Origin: Cephalopachus bancanus
Lineage: Eukaryota; Chordata; Mammalia; Primates; Tarsiidae
Length of the DNA stretch: 64,000 bases
Direction: 5' to 3'
Assembly: GCA_027257055.1 (NCBI GenBank)
Contig: JAPVLO010001008.1
Span: 124,001 to 188,000 of the forward strand
In this document: positions 41,761 through 64,000 of the stretch, in pieces
Layout: every line of letters begins with the position of its first letter
How positions within the stretch are numbered: position 1 is the stretch's first letter
The notes under the pieces: generated by a model
Databases searched by the model: none
What the model was told of the DNA's origin: nothing
Seen by the model: the letters and a program-made list of their open reading frames with translations, nothing else
Position numbers and translations under genes: made by a program

Positions 41761-42050
41761 TTTTTTTAGGTGGAGTCTCACTCTGTCGCCTAGGCTGGAG
41801 CGCAGTGGCATACTCACAGCCACCGCAGCCTCAACCTACTGGGCCCAGGCGATCCTTCCGCCTCAGCCTTCCAAGTAGCTAGAACTACAGGCGTGTATCA
41901 CCACTCCCGACTAATTTTTTTATTTATTGTAGAGATGCGGTCTCGCCAAGTTGCCCAGGCTAGTCTCGAACCCATGGGTTCAGGCAATCCTCTCACCTAC
42001 GCCTCCCAAAGTGCTGGGATTATAGGCGTGAACCACTGTGCCCAGCCTCA
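41761..42050 (-). mobile_element. Alu, older lineage type
   Basis: Reverse copy, 'catactcacagccaccgcagcctcaacc'. Confidence 0.9.
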
Positions 42051-42249
42051 TAGCCAATATTTCTAAGAGGCCTTGCATTCATTCACCATACACTAACTGA
42101 TGTATATTTAGGAAAGGCACTGGGAGAGGTTCTGAGGAGGAAGAGAACTCTCAATCAATATTAACTGAAAAAAACCACCAGGGGCCCATTTGCAAGGCGT
42201 GTTTTTGTTGAATATTGTATGATTTTGTTTTGTTTGGAAGAAGGGATTA

Positions 42250-42960
42250 TGCCCTCCTAGTCTTTGTCATTTCACTCACCTCTCCCAACCTGGCCCTGTC
42301 CAGCCCCTCCCTGGAGGGCTTGGCGTCTGGATGTGGAGGCCAAAGGCTGCCCAGGCAAGGTAGGTGACCTCGGAGCCAGAACCGCGGCCTCGAGTCGGGC
42401 CGCTGATAGCGAAAGACTAACGCGGTTGGACGGCGCCATTCTCCAAGCATAATCTCGGAATCGTCCTCAGAGATGAGAGGGAAAAAGGCAGTGAGGGGGA
42501 CTGTCTTCTTCCCCGTCGGCCCTCTTCTCTCCCTTCCGGGCCCCAGCGCCCATCCCATGGCCTGATTTAAGGTAGCTGAGTAACACAGGGGAGGAGGAAA
42601 GTCACTGATTGCAATTGCGGTAACTTGGGCACTAACTCAAAGAGCTCATTAGCATATAATTTGCATGTAAATACACTTCTGGAAGTACGCAATATATGTC
42701 CATCTTTCCCTATAGAGGACACTCAAGCCGGCCCTACTACCCTTACCACCCTACCACTTATCCAGCAAATTTTACGTCCCTCTCAGCTTTCTTAGCCTAG
42801 CAAACGCAATCTCTTACTTAGGTCCTTCGCCCAAAGATTGGACCCTCCTCTCACCCATAGGCTCCTCCCTTCGCCCCTTCCGCCCTCCCTAGCCTCCAAA
42901 TCCCTCTTCCCCGCCCCCTTTTCTATTTCTGAACAGGCATATTCCAGGCAGCTCATTCGA
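42250..42960 (+). promoter_or_regulatory. CpG-containing unique DNA upstream of PI4KB
   Basis: Repeat-free, with CpG-rich 42355-42450, an octamer ATTTGCAT at about 42657-42664 beside 'ttagcatataa', an inverted CCAAT (attgg) near 42837 and a GC box ccccgccccc near 42911. Likely an upstream promoter or enhancer, but no transcript can be shown. Confidence 0.45.
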
Positions 42961-43099
42961 CTTCCTTAGATTACTATGGGATCGGTAGGGTCCTGAGCGT
43001 CGGGGAAGCAGAAAAGCACATCCTGGGAAGAAGGGGTTGGACTCAGGAAAAGACTCTTACATCGAGACTGCTGGGGAATTTTTTTTTTTTTTTTTGTCT

Positions 43100-43338
43100 T
43101 GGTTGTACGGAGGGAGGAAGAGGAGATTTGTGGCCCGGTAGAACTTGAGGCAGCCTGAAGGCCCCCTCAGGCGGCGCCGCGGGCAGCCCCGCAGCCGGGG
43201 CCTGGTGCAGCCGCCGCGGCCGCTGTCAGGGAAGCGCAGGCGGCCAATGGAACCCAGGAGCGGCCCCTGCTGCTGAGGCGGCGGTGTCGGCAGTCCGACC
43301 CCGACCGCCCGCGCCCCCTCCGCAGGGGTCCCCCAAAG
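43100..43338 (+). other. PI4KB: PI4KB non-coding exon 1 and CpG island (start approximate)
   Basis: Dense CpG sequence with CCAAT near 43243 and a canonical donor 'aaag|gtaagc' at 43339. The likely start site lies after the T run at 43080-43095. The boundary is approximate. Confidence 0.6.
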
Positions 43339-45334
43339 GTAAGCCGTTCCCCCCCCATGAGTCACCTTTGCCTTGCTGAGGGGGTCCCTCTCCCACCCTG
43401 TCTCGCACAGCCTCCCCCGACCTGGGTTCGACTACAAAACTGCCCTCCCGGTGGCAGCTGCACCCCGGGTTCCTTCTCCACCCTTTCCTCTCAGGCCTGG
43501 GGTCCTCCTCTGTTTTTTGCCTTCCTCTTGTGTTTAGCTCCTCCCTCTGCCCCGGGGATTCCCCCCTCCTCACTCTTATCCCTGTTCCCTCCGTCTCGTA
43601 TTATTATTTTTTGTCACGAACCCTTTCCACATCCGACTGTTTTCATAATGTCCATCCTTGCTTGTCCTTCCTTCTCGTCTGTGCCCCTGCCCCAAACCTT
43701 TCCCATGGACTCCGCCTTTATCCCTTTTCCTATTCTGCTCCTTTTCCTCCGAGGTCCCTGTCACCCCCAGCACGGGGCTCCCGTTTCCCTGAGCTAAAGA
43801 TCGTATCCCTCTCTTCCTGTGTTGTTTCTGATTCCATTACCTCACCATCACCCACCCACCCAGCTCCTGGCTTCCAGGAATTGCCTGTTCGCGTCTCCTT
43901 AAGGGATCTCAGGCCCTTGTCATCGTTCCCAAATTGTCCTTTACATCCCACTTGGACCCTAGTCCTCAGCCTTCTCGGTGCTGGTCTCTGTAACTTTCTT
44001 TAGCTTCTCTTTCCTCCGCCCCAACTCCCAACCCTCTGGAGGCTTGTTTCCGTTGGAGAGATGTGACGGTGCCTCTTCCCCTATAGGATCTCCAACATTG
44101 ACACCTCCCTCGAGTTCGAAGGAGTTTGCTGATCCTTGTGACACTTGGGTTCTGTTTTTGCTGTGGTCTTTTATGTATTCTCTATCACACTCTTTATCTC
44201 CACTTACCACTTATTTCAGGATCAGCTAAACCTTGAACTACGAAGAAAAGTATGTTGGGAGGAGGGGGAGCCTCAGCTGTCTCAGGCTTTTCGGGACAGA
44301 AGGGTGTTTCTGAAGGATGGAGTAAGTTTTGAAGAAGTCCGTATCAGATTACATTTTGTTGACTTCTCAGGAGCAGCCACTAGGCGGGATGAACAGGCCT
44401 GCATGGAAACGGAATGAGGTTGTGAGACATTTTTGTTCATATTATTTAATTTTAGGCTCGTGAGAAAGGAAAGCACAGAATAGAGTGCCTTCCCACCTCT
44501 GTCCAAATCCAAAAGGAATCGATTTACTGTCTGTGACTTACTTAGAATAGTTGGGTGACTCCATGAGAGCTCAGGCCTGGGGTGGGATGGGGTTGGGGGA
44601 CGTAACTGGGAAAAGGAACATGAGACAGTGGAAAGAGCTTGTATATTCACAATCGGGACTCCTGGGTTCAGCATGTGACTTCCTCACTTGACCTCTAGAG
44701 TGATCTTGTTGGGAAGTGGCCCACTCTGTAGGCATCAGTGCAGTCGTAGGCTAATAGCAGGATGTGGGTTGGTGGGAAAATTAGACTGGGTTTATTTGTT
44801 TACAACACATTCTGGGCTCCTCAGACAAAAGGTATTTATTAGTAGAAGTTAAGTCAGCCTGAGAATTTTCCTTCATCTTGGTCTTTCTGTCAGATCTCTC
44901 TAGTCTACAATCATAGGTATAAGTCATTTTGAAGACAAGCTCCAGGCCTGCTTTTTTCATCTGCTTTGCCTTTGTTTGTTTTTTCTTACCAGTGCATTAA
45001 GTTGCTGATCACCTGTGCTGTTCCTCATGTACTTGAATCATAACTCCAGATTCTATAGGTGGGAACTATGTTTGTGGGAAAGCCCTTTGAGAAAGCTGGC
45101 TGGAAAAGAGAACTTGGAGTGAGCTGGGACTTAGGAAACTAGTTGCTGCTTTGTATGCCATGTCTCCCTCTTGGCCTGTGATAGTAAAGAGGCACCTGAA
45201 GCTCCATTCATCTTCCGACACTAGGTCAGTTTGGAAGTAGGTATGCCATCTTGTCCCACTTCTCCCTTCTCTTCCTTGTCATTAGCCAGAGTGCAGTCTC
45301 CTCAAAATCCCCCTTTTTATTTTTTGTTTTAATT

Positions 45335-45626
45335 TTTTTGTTGTCAAGTAGGAGTCTCACTCTGTCACCCAGGTTGGAGTGCAGTGGCATACGCACGGCC
45401 ACCACAGCCTCGACCTGCTGGATTCAGGTGATCCTTCTGCCTCAGTCTTCCAAGTAGTTGGAACCGCAGGGATGCCACACCACACCTGGCTAATTTTTTG
45501 ATTTATTGTAGAGACAAGGTCTCTACAAGTTACCCAGTCTGGTGTCAAACCCCTAGACTCAAGCAATCCTCTTGCTTCTGCCTCCCAAAGTGCTGGAATT
45601 ACAGGTGTGAGCCACCATGCCTGGCC
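45335..45626 (-). mobile_element. Alu, older lineage type
   Basis: Reverse copy, 'catacgcacggccaccacagcctcgacc'. Confidence 0.9.
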
Positions 45627-45827
45627 ATAATCCCCCAGTTTAGAAGAAGCTTCACTCCTTGGCTACACCGCAAACCAGAAATCATATTTCCATTAGTTTC
45701 TCTATTTACTTCTCACAGCTGGGTCCTCATTGCATAAGAACAAGTTTGCTGAATATCATCCAAAGCAGCAAATTGAGATTCTTTGATTTGGGGAAGAGGT
45801 TTGGGAGGAAGCTTTCAGTAATTAGCA

Positions 45828-46135
45828 TGGAACCAGACATGGTGGTTCACACCTGTAATCCCAGCACCTTGAGAGACTAAGGTGGGAGAGGATTACTTGA
45901 GCCAGGAGATTTCAAGATCAGCCTGAGCAACACAGTAAGACTTCCTCTCTACAAAAAAATTAAAAAATTAGTTGGATGTGGTGACATACACTTGTAGTCC
46001 TAGCTGGTCAGAAGGCCAAAGTGGGAGGACTGCTTTAGCCCAAGAATTCAAGGTTATAGTAAGCTATGCTCACACCACTGCACTCCAGCCTGGGTTACAG
46101 AGTGAGACTTTGTCTGTTAAAAAAAAAATTTTTTT
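45828..46135 (+). mobile_element. Ancient Alu, diverged
   Basis: 'accagacatggtggttcacacctgtaatcccagcacc' to 'ctgggttacagagtgagactttgtctg'. Confidence 0.85.
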
Positions 46136-46754
46136 TAATGGCATTAAACAAGAGGGTTTCTTGTCCAAGCATATTTGTGACTTGAAGCAGACAGGAACAG
46201 TTCAGAAAGAGGTGAGTGTACAAGTTGCTTTCTTTGCCATCTGTCTGTTTCAGCAGGGGCTCCCAGAGCTGGCTTGGGCTGTTTAGCTGGAATCTGCTTA
46301 TGCCATCTCCATGGCTCTGCACAGAGAGTTCTCAGCTAATTCAATATTGACTTAACTACCTTGAGACCACTGCTCTCCCTACCCTCCTGCTGGCAGCTTG
46401 AGAATGCCCTCTCCCCTGATGCCAGCACTCTTTGGAACCTTGAGTAAGCATTTACCTGGTTCCTGGTGAGGGCTTAAGCCTGCTCAACTGCTTGGCCCTG
46501 AGCTTCTACAAAGAAAAAGGTGTGCCCAATCTCCACCTTTGTCATTGCAATCAAGGGGGAAAGATGAGTTGAGGCCTCCTTTTAAAGAAGAAAGGTTGAG
46601 TTAGACCCTAAGACATTGAGGAACTGTTCAGTATCAGCACCAGCAGCTTAGGGTGACATGCAGCTTCTTTTGAAGAGCAACCTATTTTTATTGCTATTAA
46701 AGGAATACATGCACTTGGTAGCAAATCCAGTGGTACTGAGTTTATGATGAAAAC

Positions 46755-47030
46755 CAACAATCTCACTCTGACATCCAGGTAAGTGCAGTGGCATGCTCAT
46801 GGCTCACCTCGGCCTTGCCCTCCTGGGCTCAGGTGCTCCTCCCACTTCAGTCTCCCGTGTGGCAGGGAGTACAGGCACGCACCACCTTGCCTGACTACAT
46901 TGATTTTTTTGTAGAGACCTGGTGTCCCTATGTTGATCTGGTGGGTGTCGAACTCCTGAACTTGAGTGATCCTCTTGTCTTGGCCTCCCTGAGTACTGGG
47001 ATGAGGAGGTGTTAGCCACCGCACCTGGCC
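46755..47030 (-). mobile_element. Ancient Alu, diverged
   Basis: Reverse copy from 'caacaatctcactctgacatccagg' to 'gttagccaccgcacctggcc'; no T run remains. Confidence 0.82.
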
Positions 47031-47102
47031 CTTCCTATGAATTTTGGACAGCAAAACTTCCTGCTCTGTATTTGTCAACAGTGAAATTTAAAATGCATCT
47101 AA

Positions 47103-47435
47103 GGCCAGGTGTGCTGGCGGAAGCCTGTCACCCCAACACCTTGGCAGATCAAGGCGAGAGCATCGCCTGAGCTCAGGGATTCGAGACCGGCCTGGGTGAC
47201 TTGGCGAGACCTTGTCTCTACAATAAATCACTAAAAATTAGCTGGGCGTGGTGGCGCACATCTGCGGTTCCAGCTACTTGGAAGGCTGAGGCAGAAGGAT
47301 CATCTGAACCCAGCAGGTTGAGGCTGCGGTGGCCGTGAGCGTGCCACCATACTCCAGTCTGGTGACGGAGTGAGACTCCGACTCAAAGAATAAGAAAATT
47401 AAATTAAAAAATAATTAAAAAGTTAAAAAAAAATA
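47103..47435 (+). mobile_element. Alu, older lineage type
   Basis: Right arm 'gtggccgtgagcgtgccaccat', a clean example of the older state; A/T-rich tail. Confidence 0.9.
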
Positions 47436-47674
47436 AAACCAGCAATCCCTTTCCATCCATCTCTGCTACTCTTTAATTATCTCCGGTTTAATTCTGAAGG
47501 TTATCACACTAGCTTTAGATAAAATGCTTATACCTCTATTTCTTATTGTTATAAAAGAGGATTCAGCTTTAAAGGATTTATACCTCTTGCTTATATAATT
47601 ATGTCATTATTTTTTATTTCTTCCACTAGACAACTTTAAATGATATATTTGAGCCTCTCTTTCTTTTCCATTAC

Positions 47675-47965
47675 CTTTTTTTTTTTGAGTTGGAGTCTCA
47701 CTCTGTCACCCAGACTGGAGTGCAGTGGCCGCTCCTGGCCACTGCAGCCTCGACCTGCTGGGCTCCGGCGATCCTTTCACATCAGCCTTCCAAGTAGCTG
47801 GAACTACAGGTGCATGCTACCACGCCCGGCTAATTTTTTGATTTACTGTAGAGATGAGGTCTTGCCAAGTTGCCCAGGTGGGTATCGAACCTGTGGGCTC
47901 AGGCAATCCACTCACCTCAGGCTCCCAAAGCACGGGATTACAGGCTGAGCCACCGAGCCCAGCTC
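47675..47965 (-). mobile_element. Young-type Alu
   Basis: Reverse copy with 'gtggccgctcctggccac' hairpin and 'aacttgg' retained. Confidence 0.92.
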
Positions 47966-48219
47966 CATCACCTTTTAACAGACTCCCTTAACCCACCTTG
48001 TAGGGCAAATGTAGGATATTAGTTCCCTTACCCTTTTTTCCACTTCTTATAGATCCAAGTCACAGGATCATGAGAGGTGGAAAAAAGGGTAGGGGAGTAA
48101 AGTATCCTTTAAAAGGAGGAGGGAAATTGAGCTTGCCTGCCTGCTGGGAGGTAGAGCACTAGATCAGATGATCTCTTTAAGGCCAGTCTATGAAAATGGC
48201 CTTTAAGAAGTACTTCAGA

Positions 48220-49450
<1,231 letters not shown>

Positions 49451-49518
49451 AGAAGACCTGATAGTGCCCCTTCTGATTCAGGATTTCCAACATTGACAAC
49501 TCCCTCGAGTTTCAAGGA

Positions 49519-50252
49519 ATATATAAAAACATTAGGATTGGTCTGAACTAATTCATATTTATCTAGGCCATGGAGAAAGATCTGAAGAAGGGAATGGTGA
49601 TTAACTGGGTGAAGGCATTGATTTGGAGTTCTTTACCATTCTGTCCTAGCAGAGACCAATCCAATAATGTCCTTTAACGGAGGCCAATGAAAGGTTATTT
49701 GCCTAAAATCTTTTGAGCTGATGAGAAGTGGAAAACCAGGCTGAGTGATAGCATGCCCTCCCCCCAGAGTTCTCTGCAGACATGCACTTCCCTCCTCAGT
49801 CACTGAGAACATATATGTACATCTCCTCTGTTCCTCCAGCCTCTGCTCTGTCCTGATCTTTCACAACCCCTGATGCTCAGACCAGGGTTGTCTGCTGTGC
49901 CTAGGAGCTATGGAACCCAGTCAGTTGTCAACACTCCCCCTATGCCCAACCCACTTTCCTAGGGGCCAGCTACTAGGCTGGGGCAGAGGAGGCCTCTTCC
50001 ATCTCCCTTCCAGTCTGTCTGAAAGGAGAGTTTAGGCTCCTAATGTAAATCCTGGAGCCTCAGTTGTCTGAACATCCTTGAAGGCCAGAGGAGTCGTTTG
50101 ATATTAAAGGTTTGAATTTTCTTCTGTTACTTTTTTCTTATTCCTCTGACTTACAAGGGGAAGGGTGTTGAGCACAGGACTTGTTCCTGCTCTTTTTTCA
50201 CTTTCTAGTCCTTTCACTTTCTTTAGAATGGTTACCCTCAAAGATATATTTT
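49519..50252. other. PI4KB intron 1, unique sequence
   Basis: No repeat or exon recognised. Confidence 0.5.
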
Positions 50253-50529
50253 AGCTGGGCTCGGTGGCTCAGCCTGTAATCCCACCGCTTTGGGAGGCTG
50301 AGGTGAGTGAATTGCCTGTTCGAGACCTGCCTGGACAACTTGGCGAGACCTCATCTCTACAATAAATCAAAAATTAACTGAGCATGGTAACGCATGCCTG
50401 TAGTTCCAGCTACTTGAAAGGCTGAGGCGGAAGGATCGCCGGAGCCCAGCAGGTCGAGGCTGCAGTGGCCGGGAGCGGGCACTGCACTCCAGTCTGGGTG
50501 AGAGTGAGACTCCAACTCAAAAAAAAAGA
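50253..50529 (+). mobile_element. Young-type Alu with small deletion
   Basis: The B-box 5' stem is deleted ('gaattgcctgttcgagacctgcc'); right arm 'gtggccgggagcgggcac'. 'agatatattt' lies on both sides. Confidence 0.92.
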
Positions 50530-51108
50530 GATATATTTTATTTGCATTTGAAAATGATAAACTGACATCGGGACCATATCTGGATTTAGGTTTTCGAGAA
50601 TCCTTTTCCTATTTCTTATTGTCTGAATTGCTGAAACAGTCTTACCCTATTCCCTTCAATACCTCCTTCTCCCTATGACTTGCTTCAGATATAGGCAGTC
50701 CCTAATTCTGAGAGGCCAGGAGGGAGGCCCAGCTCCAGCTTGTTGGTTTCTGGTGGCAGAGCTGCTTACATAGGAAGAGTCTGGTGTTCCTGGATCTCTC
50801 GACATTGTCTGGTTCCCTGTGGAGTAAAGGCTGCCAAGTCTGGGAGTCTGTCCATGGCAAAGTCCTCTGAATGCTATGATAGAGCATTTTAAGCTGAGCC
50901 CTGGGAATCTTTCTTCTTTTGCCTATGGGATACAAGAGGTGATGATATCCTTACTTACCTTCCTGGTACCAGTAATGATTCTAATTGTAATTAATTGGGG
51001 CAAGCATCTGCCGAATTTCTTAGTGAGGTCTGAGACATCATACATAAGAGAACGTCTGAACTTCATTTCCCTTGAAAGTTTTGAAAAGTGGGCTTTTAGG
51101 AACTTTCA

Positions 51109-51430
<322 letters not shown>

Positions 51431-52256
51431 AAGTCTCTGGAGTAGAGGAAAAAGAAAGAATGTACCAAGCATAGAGAGACTAAGAAAAAGAGTTTGTTGT
51501 GTAGGATGATTGGACTAACATGTGAGTCTCTAAGCAGACCCAAAAGATAGTGGTCTCAGTTGAATTATGGTGACCCTCTGATGAAAGTGCCCTATGAAGG
51601 TGTGGCAGGGAATGATTAAAGCTTCCTTCTTATTATTCCCATGCAACCTGTAGTTGCAAGTAGAGACAGATCCATATAGTCAGCCCTGCTGGTTCTACTG
51701 CTCAGAGGGCACTGCCTAATTTTGGGAGAGAGAATAGTGAAAGAGTTTTTTTCACGTTTTTACCAATACTGAACTCAAGCTGCATGAAGGCTACTAAATT
51801 CAGGAATGAACTTCTTGCTTCACAGAGTTGGGAGATGTAGATAAACTGATATAGCCTTTTTTGGTGATCTCTGAGAATAGAACAGTTCCCCATCTGTTTA
51901 TTTGCGGGACTTTATTGGTAACTGCTGGGAAATAGGAGCTGGATTATATGATATTGGACAGATCAAAGTAACCTTGACTCTTAGCATTTCGGAGGTGCAG
52001 CAAGAGGCACTGGAAGGGTGGTGGTGGGAAACAGCCTCCCAGAGTGACTAGAGAATCTGTGGGCCTTTTTCTTCTACCTAGCCAAAGTACGTGTACCTAG
52101 AGTTACCAGAGTTGGAGGTGATGTCACTAGTATTTGGAAATTACCTGCATTTCAGCTCTGCAAAAGCCTTCCTCGTGCTCAAGCTCCTGAGTGTGTCTTA
52201 GGCTCACTCTGTGTTTTTGTGAAGAGACCTCTGTGTCTTTTGTTAGTTATAACCTG

Positions 52257-52388
52257 ATTTCTCATCTGATTTTGAAGGAGTCCAGGAAGACAAAAAGAGG
52301 AAGTGCCTGGGAAGGTTTCATGGCAAAGGAAAGACCTGAGGATAGCACTACTAACCAGTGTGTGTATGTGTCTCCATTTCTGTTTCTA
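52257..52388 (+). repeat. Direct duplication, copy A (PI4KB intron 1)
   Basis: About 93% identical to 54192-54323 over about 130 bases; see findings. Confidence 0.9.
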
Positions 52389-52799
52389 ACCTGGAGCCAG
52401 GTTGATCTGGTGAAATGTCCTCCTGTTTTGCACTGATTCTCCTGATCTGGATTTGGTGAGGCTCTGAAGAATCACTGCTGGAGGGCAATGGCTTTTGTCA
52501 GTGGTATACTCTACTGAATTTCCTTCAAGAGTTCCTCCAGGGGGAGTTCTTAATTATATGACTCTTGTTCCTCCCTGTTCTTTGGAAGTTCTAAATCTGA
52601 GTTCTAGCCTGATTTCTTTTTGACTTCTCACAGCATGTGTGTGATAATGGGGAAAGTAGTGTCTGGGCCGGAGAAGGCTGCCATCAGTGTGTGGAAGATT
52701 TTTAAGCAAGTGTAACTCTAATTCATTTTCCTCATAAAACAATGTCAGTTTTATATTACACACACTTACATATAGTATACTAACCTTTTACATGATTAA

Positions 52800-53040
52800 G
52801 ATCCATCTAGCATTTATTAAGTACTACTTGGTACCAGGGACTGTACTAGATCTTTTTACACACATGGAGTTATTTGTTCCACACAGCAACAATGAGAAGT
52901 ATTTTTTTCCCAATTTACAGTTGAAGATATATGGCTTGCATTAGCTTGCACATCTCATAAAGACAGAGTGAGGATTTTGAACTCTAGCCTATTTGCCTAC
53001 AAGTCCAGGGCCCTTTCTGCTATCCATCAGCTGCCACAGC
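52800..53040 (+). repeat. MIR
   Basis: 'agcatttattaagtactacttggtaccagggactgtactag' and the decayed 3' core that follows. Confidence 0.8.
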
Positions 53041-53239
53041 ACTGGAGAAAGAGGGTGGATGTCATGAAATCAGACAACCAGAGAAATGGCACAACTTCAG
53101 CAAGGTTGATGATGGTTGTTTTAGTGCTGTCTTCTGAGTGAAACCTGGCATGGTGTTTGCTGGCCTTGATTTCCTGGCAACTTTGAGTCTAAAAGGGAAG
53201 GTAAGGAAATATCTGTAACTAGAGAAATACATCAAGACT

Positions 53240-53532
53240 TTTTTTTTGTTTATTTGAGTTGGAATCTCACTCTGTCACCCAGGCTGGAATATGGTGGCAT
53301 GCTCACGGGCACCGTAGCCTCAACCTGCTGGGTTCAGGCGATCCTTCCACTTCAGCCTACCAAGCTGGAACTACAGGCATGTGCCACCATGCCTGGCTAA
53401 TATTTTGATTTATTGTAGATATAAGGTCTTGTCATGTTACCCTGACTAGTCTCCCACCCCTAGGCTCAGGCAGTCCTCTTGCCTCGCTTCCCAAAGTTCT
53501 AGGATTACGGATGTGAGCCACCGCACCCAGCA
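53240..53532 (-). mobile_element. Alu, older lineage type
   Basis: Reverse copy; 5' end 'gagccaccgcacccagc'. 'aagactt' flanks both ends. Confidence 0.9.
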
Positions 53533-53849
53533 AGACTTTAATATTAAATGAAGGTGAGATGCTCAGAACCTGTGCGTGGAATGTTACATAAGTAAGGAAA
53601 TACAGCTTAAAGAGGAAAAGAAAAAGGTGATGACAGGCATTTAAAGGGAGCTGGGAAGAACAAGAGGATAGAAAAGTATTTGAAGAGTTAGGGATGAGGG
53701 AATAAAACTCAAATTTCTTCTCAGTCTACCTGAGGTTTCTATATAACATGTGCAAAGCAGCATTTCACATATAACAGCTAAAAACAGAGGCTAAGCCAAG
53801 TAATTAAGTGCGGAAGACATAGAGTATTATAGTGATTAGAAGTGGAGTA

Positions 53850-54155
53850 GTTGCCGGGCTCGGTGGCTCAGCCTGTAATCCCGTGCCTTTGGGAGGCTGA
53901 GGTGAGTGGATTGCCTGAGCCCATGGGTTCAAGACCCACCTGGGCAGACGAGACCTCATCTCTCCAATAAATCAAAAAAAATTAGCTGGGCGTGGTAGCG
54001 TGCGCCTGTAGTTCCAGCTACCTGGAAGGCTGAGGCGGAAGGACTGCTGGAGCCCAGCAGGTCGAGGCTGCAGTGGCCAGGAGCGGCCACTGCACTCCAG
54101 TCTGGGCGAAAGAGTGAGACTCCAACTCAAAAAAAAAAAAAAAAAAGAAGAAGAA
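53850..54155 (+). mobile_element. Young-type Alu
   Basis: Right arm 'gtggccaggagcggccac'. 'agaagtggagtag' flanks both sides (about 53838-53850 and 54152-54164). Confidence 0.93.
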
Positions 54156-54191
54156 GTGGAGTAGTCAGGGAAAGCTTTCTGGGAGGAGATG

Positions 54192-54323
54192 ACTTCTCAT
54201 CTGATTTTGAAGGAGTTCGGAAAGACAAAAAGAGGAAGTGCCTGGGAAGGTTTCATGGTGAAGGAAAGACTTGAGGATAGCACTACTAACCAGTGTGTGT
54301 ATGTGTCTCCCTTTCTATTCCTT
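54192..54323 (+). repeat. Direct duplication, copy B (next to PI4KB exon 2 acceptor)
   Basis: Copy B ends where the exon 2 polypyrimidine tract begins. Upstream it continues for about 30 bases into old repeat-like sequence that copy A lacks. Confidence 0.9.
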
Positions 54324-54372
54324 TCTCCCTCCTTCCTTCTATAGCTCGGAAGCTCGAAGTCTGGCTGTGGCC

Positions 54373-64000
<9,628 letters not shown>

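Noticed and set aside
42640..42860. snRNA-type promoter (octamer plus proximal element)
   Set aside because: No convincing proximal sequence element or recognisable RNA downstream.

Overview
This is primate nuclear DNA. It carries 3'-part, complete and 5'-part copies of three spliced protein genes on the + strand, separated and interrupted by very dense retroposons (about 70 Alu copies by eye). The gene order SELENBP1 - RFX5 - PI4KB is that of human 1q21.3 (known gene order, recalled, read here in the transcription direction). It is not human DNA. RFX5 and PI4KB differ from human at several residues, and no Alu I read has the AluS/AluY layout. The commonest Alu has 'ctcagcctgtaatcccgcgc', 'ctacaataaatcaaaa' and 'agtgagactccaactc'. 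It also lacks the layout I recall for lemur and galago Alus. By elimination I infer a tarsier (confidence about 0.7).

Layout. 1-1879: SELENBP1 intron with MIR, Alu and an unidentified retrocopy. 1880-4121: last seven coding exons of SELENBP1, poly(A) signal at 4331. 4360-16930: Alu, L1 and L2 fragments, a U6 pseudogene and one unassigned stretch. 16935-24798: a broken class I (gammaretrovirus-like) endogenous retrovirus in + orientation, split by Alus and an RPS15 processed pseudogene, ending in a 3' LTR. 25192-25400 and 26686-27076: two further LTRs of the same family, one just upstream of the RFX5 promoter and one filling the end of RFX5 intron 1. 25430-26170: RFX5 CpG-rich promoter and non-coding exon 1. 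27106-31185: complete RFX5 coding sequence (9 coding exons, 618 codons plus stop), including a U12-type intron. 31186-about 32610: RFX5 3' UTR. 32630-42050: old L1, Alus and a hAT transposon with intact target duplication. 42250-43340: CpG-rich PI4KB upstream region and non-coding exon 1. 43339-54344: PI4KB intron 1. 54345-63603: first three coding exons of PI4KB (394 residues). The window ends inside the next intron.

The three genes do not form a functional unit. SELENBP1 is a cytosolic methanethiol oxidase, RFX5 the DNA-binding subunit of the MHC class II regulator, and PI4KB a Golgi phosphatidylinositol 4-kinase. The most interesting material is in the mobile DNA: a lineage-specific Alu family whose B box lies in a perfect tRNA T-arm-like hairpin; retroposition target sites used twice; an LTR end that appears to supply the branch point of the RFX5 start-codon exon; and two separated direct duplications inside PI4KB intron 1.
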